DNA from: Congregibacter variabilis
GTDB taxonomy: Bacteria; Pseudomonadota; Gammaproteobacteria; Pseudomonadales; Halieaceae
Length of the DNA: 64,000 nucleotides
Direction: 5' to 3'
NCBI RefSeq assembly: GCF_045689235.1
Contig: NZ_CP136864.1
Span: forward strand, 1,798,001 to 1,862,000
Below the pieces are notes generated by a model. That model saw only the letters and a program-made list of their open reading frames with translations. It was not told the origin of the DNA and made no database searches. Positions 24,353 to 33,308 of the stretch are shown in pieces; the first letter of the stretch is position 1, and each line of letters starts with the position of its first letter. The translations under genes and the position numbers were made by a program.

Positions 24353-26143
24353 ATGACTCGTAAATTCACCTTTCCCGTGCTGTTGCTGGCACTCGCCTAC
24401 GCACTATGGATGAGCACAGACTTCGTAGAAATAGCTGCCGGCATCGCCCTTTTCATGTTTGGCATGCTTTGCCTGGAGGCGGGCTTTAAGTTCTTTACCG
24501 GCGGCCCCCTGGAGGCAGCGCTGCAAATCTCTACGGATAAACTATGGAAAAGCCTGAGCTTTGGTGTGGTCAGCACCACTATGATGCAATCAAGCTCTCT
24601 GGTGTCGCTGATTACCGTGTCTTTTGTCGGTGCCGAAATGATTACCCTCGCTGCTGGCATGGGAATCATCATGGGAGCCAACATAGGCACTACCACCGGC
24701 GCCTGGCTCATCGCCGGCTTCGGCCTCAAGGTGAACATCGCCGCCTATGCCATGCCCGTGCTGGTGTTTGGCGTGCTCTTTCGACTGCGACAAACCCGCA
24801 CTGTGCAAGCGCTGGGCGATGTAATGCTGGGCTTCGCTTTTTTATTCCTGGGCATTCATTACATGAAGATCGGCTTTGAGGCCTTTCAAGGCAGTTTCGA
24901 TCTCTCTGCCTATGCAATTGCAGGCTTTGTCGGCGTCGTCGTCTACACCTGCATCGGTATGCTCATCACCGTGGTCATGCAGTCGAGTCACGCCACGCTC
25001 CTGATTATTATCACTGCCCTGGCTGCCGGCCAGGTCAGCTACGAAAACGCCCTGGCACTGGCTATTGGTGCAAACCTTGGAAGCACTATCACCATCGTGC
25101 TGGGGAGCCTTTCATCAAATATTGGCGGCAAGCGTCTCGCGGCATTTCACGTGCTTTTCAACCTGATTACCGCGTTATTCGCCATATTCTTCATTACCCA
25201 GCTGGCAAAGCTTGTGGACATGCTCGCGCTAACGCTTGGGATACCCGGCGATGACGCATTGCTTAAGCTGGCGCTATTTCATTCTCTGTTTAACATTTTG
25301 GGCGTGACCGGCTTTGTTGCCTTCGTCAATCGACTGGAACAGCTCCTGCAAAGACTCATCAACGCCCATCCCCAGGGGGCCCAATATCCACAGTTCCTGT
25401 TTGCCGAGGCTCTGGAAACACCAGCGACCGCAGTGAATGCAGTGAGTAAAGAAGTCGAGCACCTAATGGAAAACGCCTTCGGCTTATTGGCACATGGACT
25501 GAGTCTGCGCCGCCAAACCATCGATTCTGAGGAATCTTTGAGCAAAGCCGTGGAGCAAACCCGACGGATTTTTCTCATTGATGTGGATGACGACTATGAA
25601 GCCAGTATCAAGGGTTTGCATACTGAGATCATTGCGTTCATTGCCAGCGCACAGGCGCGGGAGTCCAACGCCTCAGCTAACGAACGCCTTTTTGAATTAC
25701 GTCGGGCAAGTCGAAGTATCGTAGAAGCCGTTAAAGCCATGAAGCATCTGCACAAGAATTTACGGCGCCACGGACTCTCGTCAAACCCCTCAGTACGTGC
25801 GCGTTATAACCAGATCCGCCTGCAGATAGCCCAGCTTTTACGCGAGATTCGAAAAGCACTGCGAGAAGAGCCTGGAGAGCTGGCGGTGCTATCTCTGGAC
25901 GTGGCCAAACTGGAGCAGGAAAAGATCGCCAAACAACTGCTTTTAGATTTAGATGATGCGATTCGCCAGCGAAAAATACCCGTATCCATCGTCACGTCAG
26001 TGATGAACGACGAAGACTACGCCCAGAATATTGGAAATAGCTTGCTGCGCGCCCTTGCGATTCTTCGAAGCGCCGATTGGCGCCCCGAATCAGAGAGCCT
26101 TGCTCTGAGCAATGAGGACATCAATGAACTATTGGAAAAATAA
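24353..26143 (+). CDS. Na/Pi-cotransporter family protein with PhoU-like tail
   Basis: This 596-residue inner-membrane protein has the two NptA/PNaS signature repeats: TMMQSSSLVSLITVSFVGA with IMGANIGTTTGAWL in the first half, and VVMQSSHATLLIIITALAAG with AIGANLGSTITIVLG in the second. The C-terminal 230 residues are soluble and helical, like the PhoU-type tail of bacterial members. The family exports or imports phosphate with sodium. It starts 46 bases after the diguanylate cyclase gene on the same strand and may share its transcript, which would put phosphate transport under the same control. That link is inference. Confidence 0.9.
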   Translation: MTRKFTFPVLLLALAYALWMSTDFVEIAAGIALFMFGMLCLEAGFKFFTGGPLEAALQISTDKLWKSLSFGVVSTTMMQSSSLVSLITVSFVGAEMITLAAGMGIIMGANIGTTTGAWLIAGFGLKVNIAAYAMPVLVFGVLFRLRQTRTVQALGDVMLGFAFLFLGIHYMKIGFEAFQGSFDLSAYAIAGFVGVVVYTCIGMLITVVMQSSHATLLIIITALAAGQVSYENALALAIGANLGSTITIVLGSLSSNIGGKRLAAFHVLFNLITALFAIFFITQLAKLVDMLALTLGIPGDDALLKLALFHSLFNILGVTGFVAFVNRLEQLLQRLINAHPQGAQYPQFLFAEALETPATAVNAVSKEVEHLMENAFGLLAHGLSLRRQTIDSEESLSKAVEQTRRIFLIDVDDDYEASIKGLHTEIIAFIASAQARESNASANERLFELRRASRSIVEAVKAMKHLHKNLRRHGLSSNPSVRARYNQIRLQIAQLLREIRKALREEPGELAVLSLDVAKLEQEKIAKQLLLDLDDAIRQRKIPVSIVTSVMNDEDYAQNIGNSLLRALAILRSADWRPESESLALSNEDINELLEK

Positions 26144-26194
26144 CCACCGACTCAAAAAATGCTCAGACTTTAGGGCCACTCATGGAGTCGCACG

Positions 26195-26485
26195 ATGAAA
26201 GCAAAGAAACTGCTCAATCGTCTCGGCGAGTTTCTGGACGCGGATGAAACAACACAATATCGGGAACTTAAGGCAACCAACAAAGTGCTCGGAGTGCTCA
26301 AAGCACTCAAACGCAAAGAGGCCTCGCTTAAGGAGCAACTGCTGATTACCTTGGACCCGCAAGAGCGGTCTGCCATTCAAACCAAACTCGACGTCATCTA
26401 CGCCCAACGCAAAAAGGGTGTGGAACGCGTCAAGCAGTTAAAGGAACTAGAACGCTCTGGCGATGGTGACACCAAAGATAAATAG
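26195..26485 (+). CDS. Small helical hypothetical protein
   Basis: This 96-residue, strongly charged protein is predicted to be almost entirely helical, with heptad-like Leu/Lys patterns (KVLGVLKALKRKEASLKEQLL and a second stretch near YAQRKKGVERVKQLKELE), so a coiled-coil dimer is likely. No signal peptide, cysteine or known domain is visible. GGAG lies nine bases before the ATG. It follows the phosphate transporter by 51 bases on the same strand. Its 3' end overlaps the end of the converging barrel-protein gene by 39 bases. Confidence 0.7.
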   Translation: MKAKKLLNRLGEFLDADETTQYRELKATNKVLGVLKALKRKEASLKEQLLITLDPQERSAIQTKLDVIYAQRKKGVERVKQLKELERSGDGDTKDK

Positions 26486-26989
26486 ATGTTCGCCATCCAC
26501 AAAATCCACGTCGATCTGTGGCGAGACCTCATAGGCATCAAAATGAAACCCGTACTCCAGTCCCACACGCACGAGAAAAACGGAGCCCTCTTCTTCTGAG
26601 TCCTCAAGACCCGGCCCCGCGTACAGCTTCCACGGCCCTCGGTGCACCGCTACCGGTAACACCGCCACGTTGGTGTGAAAATCTCCACCGACATGCTCAA
26701 AAATGGCTCCGACACCAAATTGCTCATTCATACGATATTCGTATTCAAGGCCCAACGTTAAGCCCTGATTTCGCCGTGTTTCCGTAGTGTCACCAATAAA
26801 CACACCCAACGTATGATGCGGAAAGGCGAGATGGCCCGGGCTGCTCTGGGTATGCGAAGCGACTTCATGTTCTGCAGAAGCATGCGCATTAGACGGGTCC
26901 TCATCGGCCTCAGCCCAGCTTAGAGAGCTCGTCACAGCCACCAGTGCAATAAGTAGATACCTGCTGCTCACGTTCTTAATCATCACCAT
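26447..26989 (-). CDS. Exported beta-barrel-like hypothetical protein
   Basis: This 180-residue protein has a signal peptide (MIKNVSSRYLLIALVAVTSSLSWA from the third codon), then a His/Ser-rich linker and strands such as GLTLGLEYEYRMNEQFGVGAIFEHVGG and VFLVRVGLEYGFHFDAYEVSPQ. It ends in Phe (TIARAF), as outer-membrane barrels do. The start overlaps the end of the glycerol dehydrogenase-like gene by 14 bases, so they are co-translated. I do not recognise a family. The histidine-rich N-terminal linker might bind a metal. Confidence 0.72.
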   Translation of the reverse strand: MVMIKNVSSRYLLIALVAVTSSLSWAEADEDPSNAHASAEHEVASHTQSSPGHLAFPHHTLGVFIGDTTETRRNQGLTLGLEYEYRMNEQFGVGAIFEHVGGDFHTNVAVLPVAVHRGPWKLYAGPGLEDSEEEGSVFLVRVGLEYGFHFDAYEVSPQIDVDFVDGEHLFIFGVTIARAF

Positions 26990-28226
26990 GAATCTCTAAA
27001 TAGGCCGCATGTCCCCGCGCCTCGATCACCTCTCGGCCCAAGGTATCGGCGGTGAGGATCGCAGCATGTAGTTTCTCGGCCGTCACCTCCTGAGGCATAT
27101 TCGCCATAAAGGGAAACTCCAAAGCCGCAGTAACAACAGCTTCGATACTACTATGGTCATCCGGTGACAAAGATAGCTGCCCAAGGTGTACGGGCAAGCC
27201 AATCTGCGCAAAGAACTCCGTAGCGCGCCTTGCTTCATCGTCCCAACCTTCAAGAGCCAGCTGTGCCAAAACCCCCATAGCGACCATTTCTCCATGCAGG
27301 TATCGCTGATGCACATGCTCGATCACAGTATAGGCCTGCGCAAAGCCATGGCTAGCGGCCAAGCCTCCACACTCAAAGCCAATACCGCTTAACAGGGTGT
27401 TGGCTTCAACAATACGCTCCAGAGCATCATCAATGACTCCCGTTGCCAAGGCCTCAAGCGCGGCCTCACCGTCCGCATAAATAGTCTTGGCACAAAGCTC
27501 TGCAATGGCGGCACCGGCAAGCGTTGGACTGGCTCCAAAGGTTGTGAAGGCGTTAGGGTTCAGCGAGCATGCCCGGGCCTCGTACCAAGTGGCCATGGCA
27601 TCGCCCATGCCCGCCACAAGATATCTGGCAGGAGCGGCGGCAATGACCGCAGTATCAACCAAAACCAAGGCGGGATTTTCGGCAAACACCTCAAAGGTCT
27701 CTGATACGCCTTCCGGCGTGTAAATCACCGAAGCGGCCGAACAGGGCGCATCGTTAGATGCCAGCGACGGCACCACCACGGCCGGTACGTTTAATCTGTG
27801 GGCAATACATTTACCGGCATCAACAACCTTACCGCCACCCAGAGCAATCACCGTTGCCGGAGGGGTCTCCTGCGCGCGAAGAACATCGGCATGGGACTCA
27901 ATCTCGGCAAAAGAGCACTCCCCACCAAAGGTCAAAATGGTCGCTGGCACGCCAGCATCCGCAAGACTCTTTAAAAGCACTGCGCCCTCCGCTCTCTGAC
28001 TACGAGCTGACAGTAAGACCGCACAGGACTCGAAGCCAAGTTTGCCAAGATAGGCCCCGGTTTGGGCAATTACGCCAGGTGCCTGCACATAACGCCGGGG
28101 GCTTCCAAAAACACGAGGCATGCTTTGAGAAGTCGTGGGTAGCGCAAACAGCTCCAACTCTCCTCCCTGCTCATCATTTCCCGGTTCTGACGCACCTTCA
28201 TTTAAGTCCTGATGCTTATCTGACAT
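26976..28226 (-). CDS. gldA: GldA-like iron/zinc-containing alcohol dehydrogenase
   Basis: This 416-residue cytoplasmic dehydrogenase is of the glycerol dehydrogenase branch. It carries the nucleotide motif ALGGGKVVDAGK, the GldA stretch VPSLASNDAPCSAASVIYTPEGV, and metal ligands in GMGDAMATWYEARAC (Asp), GLAASHGFA (His) and RYLHGEMVAMG (His). It is about 40-50 residues longer than enterobacterial GldA. The extra part is an acidic N-terminal segment, and Met36 (MPRVFGSPRRY) would be a more typical start. The family oxidises glycerol and other polyols with NAD. The gene heads a two-gene unit with the barrel protein. Confidence 0.85.
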   Translation of the reverse strand: MSDKHQDLNEGASEPGNDEQGGELELFALPTTSQSMPRVFGSPRRYVQAPGVIAQTGAYLGKLGFESCAVLLSARSQRAEGAVLLKSLADAGVPATILTFGGECSFAEIESHADVLRAQETPPATVIALGGGKVVDAGKCIAHRLNVPAVVVPSLASNDAPCSAASVIYTPEGVSETFEVFAENPALVLVDTAVIAAAPARYLVAGMGDAMATWYEARACSLNPNAFTTFGASPTLAGAAIAELCAKTIYADGEAALEALATGVIDDALERIVEANTLLSGIGFECGGLAASHGFAQAYTVIEHVHQRYLHGEMVAMGVLAQLALEGWDDEARRATEFFAQIGLPVHLGQLSLSPDDHSSIEAVVTAALEFPFMANMPQEVTAEKLHAAILTADTLGREVIEARGHAAYLEIHGDD

Positions 28227-28327
28227 GACAACTTACCTCGCTTTTTTTATAGAATTCTAAAGCAAATACGCAATGTGCGTCGCTTCGTGGCAAAATCCCC
28301 GGCTTGCTTAAAAATAGAGAATTCGCA

Positions 28328-30361
28328 ATGTCCAATCCACTACTACAAGACAGTCCCCTGCCGCAGTTTTCGGTCATACAGCCGGAGCATGTGGAACCGG
28401 CCATCGATTCCCTGCTCGCACTCAACCGCGAGAAGATCGAGATCCTGCTGGAATCCCTTGAAAAACCCGACTGGCAGACATTGGTTGAACCACTGGCGCT
28501 TTTGGACAACAAGCTGTCACGTGCCTGGTCGCCGGTTTCGCACCTCAACGGCGTTCTTAACAGCGAGGAGCTGCGCGAAGCACACAGTGCTTGTCTTGCA
28601 AAGCTTTCTCAGTTCAATACTGAGATGGGCCAGAACAGTCGGCTTTTTGAGGCTTATAAAGCAGTGGCACAAGGCGGCGAAGCATTGAATGCCGAACAAC
28701 GCAAAGTGCTGGAAAACATCCTGCGCGACTTCCGTTTGTCCGGAGTGGATCTCCCCCAGGACAAGCAGCAACGCTTTAAAGAGATACAGCAAGCCCTGTC
28801 AGCGCTTTCCAGCGACTTCTCAAACAAAGTGCTGGATGCGGGCAACGCCTGGAGTAAAGAGCTTGCAAGCAGTGCAGAGCTGGAAGGCCTGCCCCAGGCC
28901 GCCATCGATTTGGCCAGACAGACTGCCCGGCAGCGCGGGCTTGAGGGCTATCTGCTGACTCTGGACTTCCCGTCCTATCAGCCCGTTATGACCTATGCCG
29001 TGGACCCAGCGTTACGCGAAGAGATGTATCGAGCTTTTGCCACTCGCGCCAGCGACGAGGGCCCCCACGCAGGCCAGTTCGATAACTCTCAAAACATGCG
29101 CGAAATTCTTGCACTACGCCACGAAGCAGCACAGCTGCTGGACTTCAGGAATTACGCGGAGCGCTCTATCGCTACCAAGATGGCTCGCAGTACTGACGAA
29201 GTCATGGGCTTCCTCAATGACCTGGCCAAGCGTTCCAAAGCGCAGGCAGAGGCAGAGTTTGCCGATCTTAAAGACTACGCCGCAGAGCATCATTCCCACG
29301 CCGAACTGCAGCCTTGGGACATTGCCTATTTTAGCGAAAAGCTTCGCCAGCACCGGCACAATATCGGCGAAGAAGAGGTAAAACCCTACTTCCCCATAAA
29401 CCGTGTCATTCCCGGAATGTTTGAAGTTGTGGGCCGACTATTTGCTGTGAGCTTCCATCTCGTCACCGATGTAGAGACTTATCATCCCGACGTAAGCTTC
29501 TACGAAATCCGTAATCCCGATGGCAGCGTGCGCGGTCAATTTTACTTTGATCTATACGCTCGCCAGAACAAACGCGGGGGAGCCTGGATGGCGGACTGCC
29601 AGTCTCGTATGAAGACCGACACACTGGAACAAGCGCCCGTGGCCTATATGACCTGCAACTTCACACCGCCAGTTGGTGATGCTCCCGTACTGCTTACCCA
29701 TCGTGAAGTGGAGACCTTGTTCCACGAATTCGGGCACGGACTCCATCATATGCTCACCCGCGTGGATTACCCGGATATTGCGGGAATCAGTGGTGTTGCC
29801 TGGGACGCGGTGGAGCTGCCCTCGCAGTTTATGGAGAACTACTGCTGGGAACGCGAAGCGCTGAATCTATTTGCTGCACATCACGAAACCGGCGAACCCA
29901 TTCCAGACGATCTCTACGAGCGCATGCTCGCCGCCAGGAATTTTCAGTCCGGCATGATGATGGCTCGCCAACTGGAGTTTGCGATCTTTGATTTTCGTAT
30001 GCATCTGGAATACGACCCCGCCGACGCCGACCGCATCTACGATATCCTCGAAGAAGTTAGATCGCAGGTTGCGGTGAACCCGGCCCCAAGCTGGAATCGC
30101 TTTCCCCATGCGTTCTCTCACGTGTTCGGCGGTGGCTACGCCGCAGGCTACTACAGCTACAAATGGGCCGAGGTTTTGTCCGCTGATGCCTTCTCCAAGT
30201 TCGAAGAAGATGGCGTGTTCAACCAAACAACCGGCCGGGCATTCCTGGAGAGCATTCTCGAGCGCGGTGGCTCGGATGATGCCATGAACTTATTTGTGGC
30301 CTTTAGGGGAAGAGAACCCAAGGTGGATGCCCTGCTCAGGCATACCGGCATCGCTGCCTAA
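28328..30361 (+). CDS. prlC: Oligopeptidase A (M3 family)
   Basis: This 677-residue cytoplasmic zinc peptidase degrades short peptides, including cleaved signal peptides. The active site is HEFGH at 466-470, within ETLFHEFGHGLHHML. The N-terminus (NPLLQDSPLPQFSVIQPEHVEPAI) and C-terminus (YYSYKWAEVLSADAFSKFEE) are those of PrlC/OpdA. Length matches the family. I chose the ATG at 28328 because GAGAA precedes it and homologues start there; an ATG at 28304 is the alternative. The gene stands alone between divergent gldA and the converging hydrolase operon. Confidence 0.95.
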   Translation: MSNPLLQDSPLPQFSVIQPEHVEPAIDSLLALNREKIEILLESLEKPDWQTLVEPLALLDNKLSRAWSPVSHLNGVLNSEELREAHSACLAKLSQFNTEMGQNSRLFEAYKAVAQGGEALNAEQRKVLENILRDFRLSGVDLPQDKQQRFKEIQQALSALSSDFSNKVLDAGNAWSKELASSAELEGLPQAAIDLARQTARQRGLEGYLLTLDFPSYQPVMTYAVDPALREEMYRAFATRASDEGPHAGQFDNSQNMREILALRHEAAQLLDFRNYAERSIATKMARSTDEVMGFLNDLAKRSKAQAEAEFADLKDYAAEHHSHAELQPWDIAYFSEKLRQHRHNIGEEEVKPYFPINRVIPGMFEVVGRLFAVSFHLVTDVETYHPDVSFYEIRNPDGSVRGQFYFDLYARQNKRGGAWMADCQSRMKTDTLEQAPVAYMTCNFTPPVGDAPVLLTHREVETLFHEFGHGLHHMLTRVDYPDIAGISGVAWDAVELPSQFMENYCWEREALNLFAAHHETGEPIPDDLYERMLAARNFQSGMMMARQLEFAIFDFRMHLEYDPADADRIYDILEEVRSQVAVNPAPSWNRFPHAFSHVFGGGYAAGYYSYKWAEVLSADAFSKFEEDGVFNQTTGRAFLESILERGGSDDAMNLFVAFRGREPKVDALLRHTGIAA

Positions 30362-30374
30362 GCTCCAAAGTTTC

Positions 30375-31319
30375 TCAAGGAGCAGGCAGTAACGCCGATT
30401 GTAGAAACGTCCTCACCGGCGGCAGCGAACGCAGCGGATCTTCTTCCTGGGGCACGTGTCCAAGCTTGGGAAGTGGTACCAAGCGGCTATCAGGAAGAAC
30501 TCTCTGGTAGTCCGCTGCGTTTTCGATGGGGATCATACGATCCGACTCACCCCATAGCAGCAGCACCGCAACAGAGATTTGTTTTAGTAGCGGCTGTGGA
30601 TCCACAAGCACTGTCTGCGTCAATCGCTGCAGCAGCGCATCTCTGGAACCGGGGGCCAGCATGAGATCGTGATACCGCGTCACGACGGCCTCATCAAGCT
30701 TACTTGCATCAGCGTAGGCTGGTGCTAGATTCATCCTCAGAACATGCTTGGGTAACACATAGCGCATGAGGTTCATGATGTAGGGGACTTCAGCTGGTTT
30801 TGAGTATTCAAAGCCTTTACTGGCGAACCCATCGGGCGAAACCAGAACCAACGCCGACACACGCTGCGGATAAGTAGCAGCCATGCGCCAGGCAAGCCGT
30901 CCGCCGATGGAGTTTCCAATGAATGCAGCCCGATCAACAGCCAACTCATCCATGAGCGCGCAAATAAGCTGTAATGCACGCTCGTCGGAGTAATCGTTAC
31001 CGGGATCAGGATAGGACAATCCGGATCCGGGTAAATCAAAACGAATCACCCGAAACTCATCATCAAGCTCTGCCGCCCAGCCGTCCCAGGTGTGCAAACT
31101 CGCTCCAAAGCCGTGGAGCATAATGAGTACGGGAGCACTCGGGGAACCCTGCACTCGAAGATGCAGACGAACCCCGTCGATATCGCGAAGATCGGAAGCT
31201 TTGGCAAGATACAAAGCCTCAAGTTCAGATCGCGGCTTGTCTGGTGTCCACAGCCATAGACCCGCGGCAAGAATCACCAGGAACAGAGTGAAGCCAAAAA
31301 ACCCTGAGGAACGCTTCAA
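30375..31319 (-). CDS. Membrane-anchored alpha/beta hydrolase
   Basis: This 314-residue protein has one N-terminal hydrophobic helix (about residues 8-24), then an alpha/beta-hydrolase fold. The oxyanion region is MLHGFGAS, the nucleophile elbow GNSIGGR, the acid probably Asp in LLWGESDRMIP, and the histidine in LPKLGHVPQEEDP. The enzyme is complete, an esterase, lipase or amidase of unknown substrate. It is the last gene of the seven-gene minus-strand operon starting at 38785 and lies three bases after the dioxygenase gene. Confidence 0.88.
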   Translation of the reverse strand: MKRSSGFFGFTLFLVILAAGLWLWTPDKPRSELEALYLAKASDLRDIDGVRLHLRVQGSPSAPVLIMLHGFGASLHTWDGWAAELDDEFRVIRFDLPGSGLSYPDPGNDYSDERALQLICALMDELAVDRAAFIGNSIGGRLAWRMAATYPQRVSALVLVSPDGFASKGFEYSKPAEVPYIMNLMRYVLPKHVLRMNLAPAYADASKLDEAVVTRYHDLMLAPGSRDALLQRLTQTVLVDPQPLLKQISVAVLLLWGESDRMIPIENAADYQRVLPDSRLVPLPKLGHVPQEEDPLRSLPPVRTFLQSALLPAP

Positions 31320-31322
31320 GGC

Positions 31323-32291
31323 CTATTGCGCTCCGATCAGCGACGCCAAAATTGAGCGCGAACCCCCAAACGGTCGACGCCCATGCATCATCATAAAGTT
31401 GTCGAGCAGGACTACATCTGAGCGATGCCAGGCGACGTTTTCGGTGATCTCCTGCGCCAACTCGCAGGTCAGCGCGAGGTCCTGGGCCGAGATTTCTGCA
31501 CCACCACCGAAGCTCACCGACTTCTCGCCTTTGTTACGGTTGTCGTTCCAACCCTGATACGCGGCGATGAGCTGATTGAAGAATACTTCAGACCCGCTCG
31601 CCAGCTTGCGCACCGCAGCTAACACCGGCGTTGTGACCTTCAGATCACCGCCATCGAGCCAGGACCAGTCATAGCCAAGGCCGGCCAGTTTTTGTTCTGC
31701 CTGATCCCGGTCACCAGTACCGAGTGTGCTGGTCCAACTTCGACCTTGTCCTGAGGCCGCGTCGGCCGCCAGAGGCATAACATTGGTGTAACGCAAACCC
31801 TCTGTGGCGCAGCGCTGCACAAACTCCGGCTGATGCTGTCGCATCATTGCCAGCAATTTATCGGAACGACACAAAGGAGTTTCACCGCCGCTATCGGGCG
31901 CCGTCTCGCAAAAGAAAAATAGCTTGGAAGGATAAACCGGGGTTTGGGCCATTTCGTGATGCAAAAATATTTCTACCGCAGCAGGCGCCTCGTTTGCCGT
32001 AAAAACTCGCTCCGTACGATTACTACGCACTGCGTTAGACAGTGAATCTGCATAGCGAAAATTCGGCCAGGCAAAGGCTTCAATAAAAGCGTCAAAATCC
32101 GTTGCCGACAGCAACGGCATCCCACGAAAAAGCAGCGCGCCGTGCTGCGCCAAAAGACCCGATAGCTCTGACTTCTTCTGCCGCAGCTGAGCTAGCAGTG
32201 CAGCCATTTCCAGAGTGTCCGAATTTGCTTGCAGGCAGGGAAAACTCGATTGCCCCGGACCGGGCCCCTGATAAGTCCATAGTTCAGTCAT
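31323..32291 (-). CDS. TauD/TfdA-like Fe(II)/2-oxoglutarate dioxygenase
   Basis: This 322-residue enzyme has the SyrP/TauD-like arrangement: the metal motif HxE at His111-Glu113 in LHHEMAQTPVYPSKLFFFC, then GGETPL, and near the C-terminus the distal His in NFMMMHGRRPFGGSR with the Arg that binds 2-oxoglutarate. I placed the start at the ATG at 32291, where homologue-like sequence begins and which overlaps the aldo/keto reductase stop by eight bases. It would hydroxylate or cleave a small organic substrate using oxygen. Neighbours suggest a catabolic role rather than the biosynthetic one of SyrP. Confidence 0.85.
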   Translation of the reverse strand: MTELWTYQGPGPGQSSFPCLQANSDTLEMAALLAQLRQKKSELSGLLAQHGALLFRGMPLLSATDFDAFIEAFAWPNFRYADSLSNAVRSNRTERVFTANEAPAAVEIFLHHEMAQTPVYPSKLFFFCETAPDSGGETPLCRSDKLLAMMRQHQPEFVQRCATEGLRYTNVMPLAADAASGQGRSWTSTLGTGDRDQAEQKLAGLGYDWSWLDGGDLKVTTPVLAAVRKLASGSEVFFNQLIAAYQGWNDNRNKGEKSVSFGGGAEISAQDLALTCELAQEITENVAWHRSDVVLLDNFMMMHGRRPFGGSRSILASLIGAQ

Positions 32292-33267
32292 AAATCGCGT
32301 GGAACCTGTTAAACGCCGCCTCGCAAAATACGCCCGGATCATTAAAACGGCGATTTCGGTTGAGGCCTGAGATGGCGGCCATTTCATCACCGCTCAAACT
32401 GAAATCAAACAGTGAGCTATTCTCGATCAAACGCTCAGAACGGCTGGTCTTGGGGATCACTGCCGTGCCTCGCTGAATCGCCCAGCGCAGTACAACTTGT
32501 GCAGGCGTACGCTGTACACGCTGTGCAGCACTTAAAACCACGGCCTCGTCCAGCACCGACTCATTATCACTGGCCATGTCCAGAGCCACGTAGGACAGCG
32601 CGCCCAAGGGTGAGAATGCCGTAACCGGGATGTTGTAGCTCGCCGCAGTGCGCAGCAAGGCCTCCTGCGACAAATAGGGATGCGACTCAATCTGCAACAT
32701 CGCCGGTGGCCGCTTCGCATAAGTCATCAAATCGTGAATCAGCCCGCTGTTGTAGTTGCAGATGCCGATCTCTCGAACAAGGCCTTGCTCGACTAATTCT
32801 TCCATGGCGCGCCAGGTATCGCTCAGAGGCACTGCCGCGAGCTCCATGCTTGGGGCATCCGCTTGTGGCTCAAAAAACCAACCCGGTGGGTAGCGATCAG
32901 CAAAATCCACAAAGGGTTGCGCTATGGGAAAGTGCACGAGGTACAGGTCGAGATAATCCAGTCCCAGATCATCCAGCGAGCGCTGGCAGGCCGCCGCAAC
33001 ATGCTTGGGATCATGAAATGTGTTCCATAGCTTGGACGTGACCCACAGGTCTTCGCGCCGACAGAGCCCGGCATCTATTGCCGTGCTAATGCCTCGCCCT
33101 ACCGCCACTTCGTTCCCGTAGTCCGAGGCGCTGTCCAGGTGCCGGTACCCTGCGCGGATAGCGTCAACCACCGCGGTCGCGGTATCAGCTTCGTCAATCT
33201 TCCATAAACCCAAACCTACCAGAGGCATGGTCCCGGATCCCACAGCAATGCTTTCCATATCGATCAT
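32284..33267 (-). CDS. Aldo/keto reductase
   Basis: This 327-residue (alpha/beta)8-barrel NADPH-dependent reductase has the catalytic tetrad visible: Asp45 and Tyr50 in RHLDSASDYGNE, Lys in WVTSKLWNTFH, and His in LYLVHFPIAQPF. The cofactor end IPKTSRSERLIENSSLFDF is typical. The segment DYLDLYLVHFP followed by a long PPGWFFEPQAD loop is the pattern of eukaryote-type AKRs. It would reduce a carbonyl or oxidise an alcohol made by a neighbouring enzyme. It sits between the Gfo/Idh/MocA and dioxygenase genes in the operon. Confidence 0.9.
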   Translation of the reverse strand: MIDMESIAVGSGTMPLVGLGLWKIDEADTATAVVDAIRAGYRHLDSASDYGNEVAVGRGISTAIDAGLCRREDLWVTSKLWNTFHDPKHVAAACQRSLDDLGLDYLDLYLVHFPIAQPFVDFADRYPPGWFFEPQADAPSMELAAVPLSDTWRAMEELVEQGLVREIGICNYNSGLIHDLMTYAKRPPAMLQIESHPYLSQEALLRTAASYNIPVTAFSPLGALSYVALDMASDNESVLDEAVVLSAAQRVQRTPAQVVLRWAIQRGTAVIPKTSRSERLIENSSLFDFSLSGDEMAAISGLNRNRRFNDPGVFCEAAFNRFHAIYD

Positions 33268-33308
33268 CCAAATGCAAAATTAAGTCCAGCGGTACATCTC
33301 ACCTCGCC

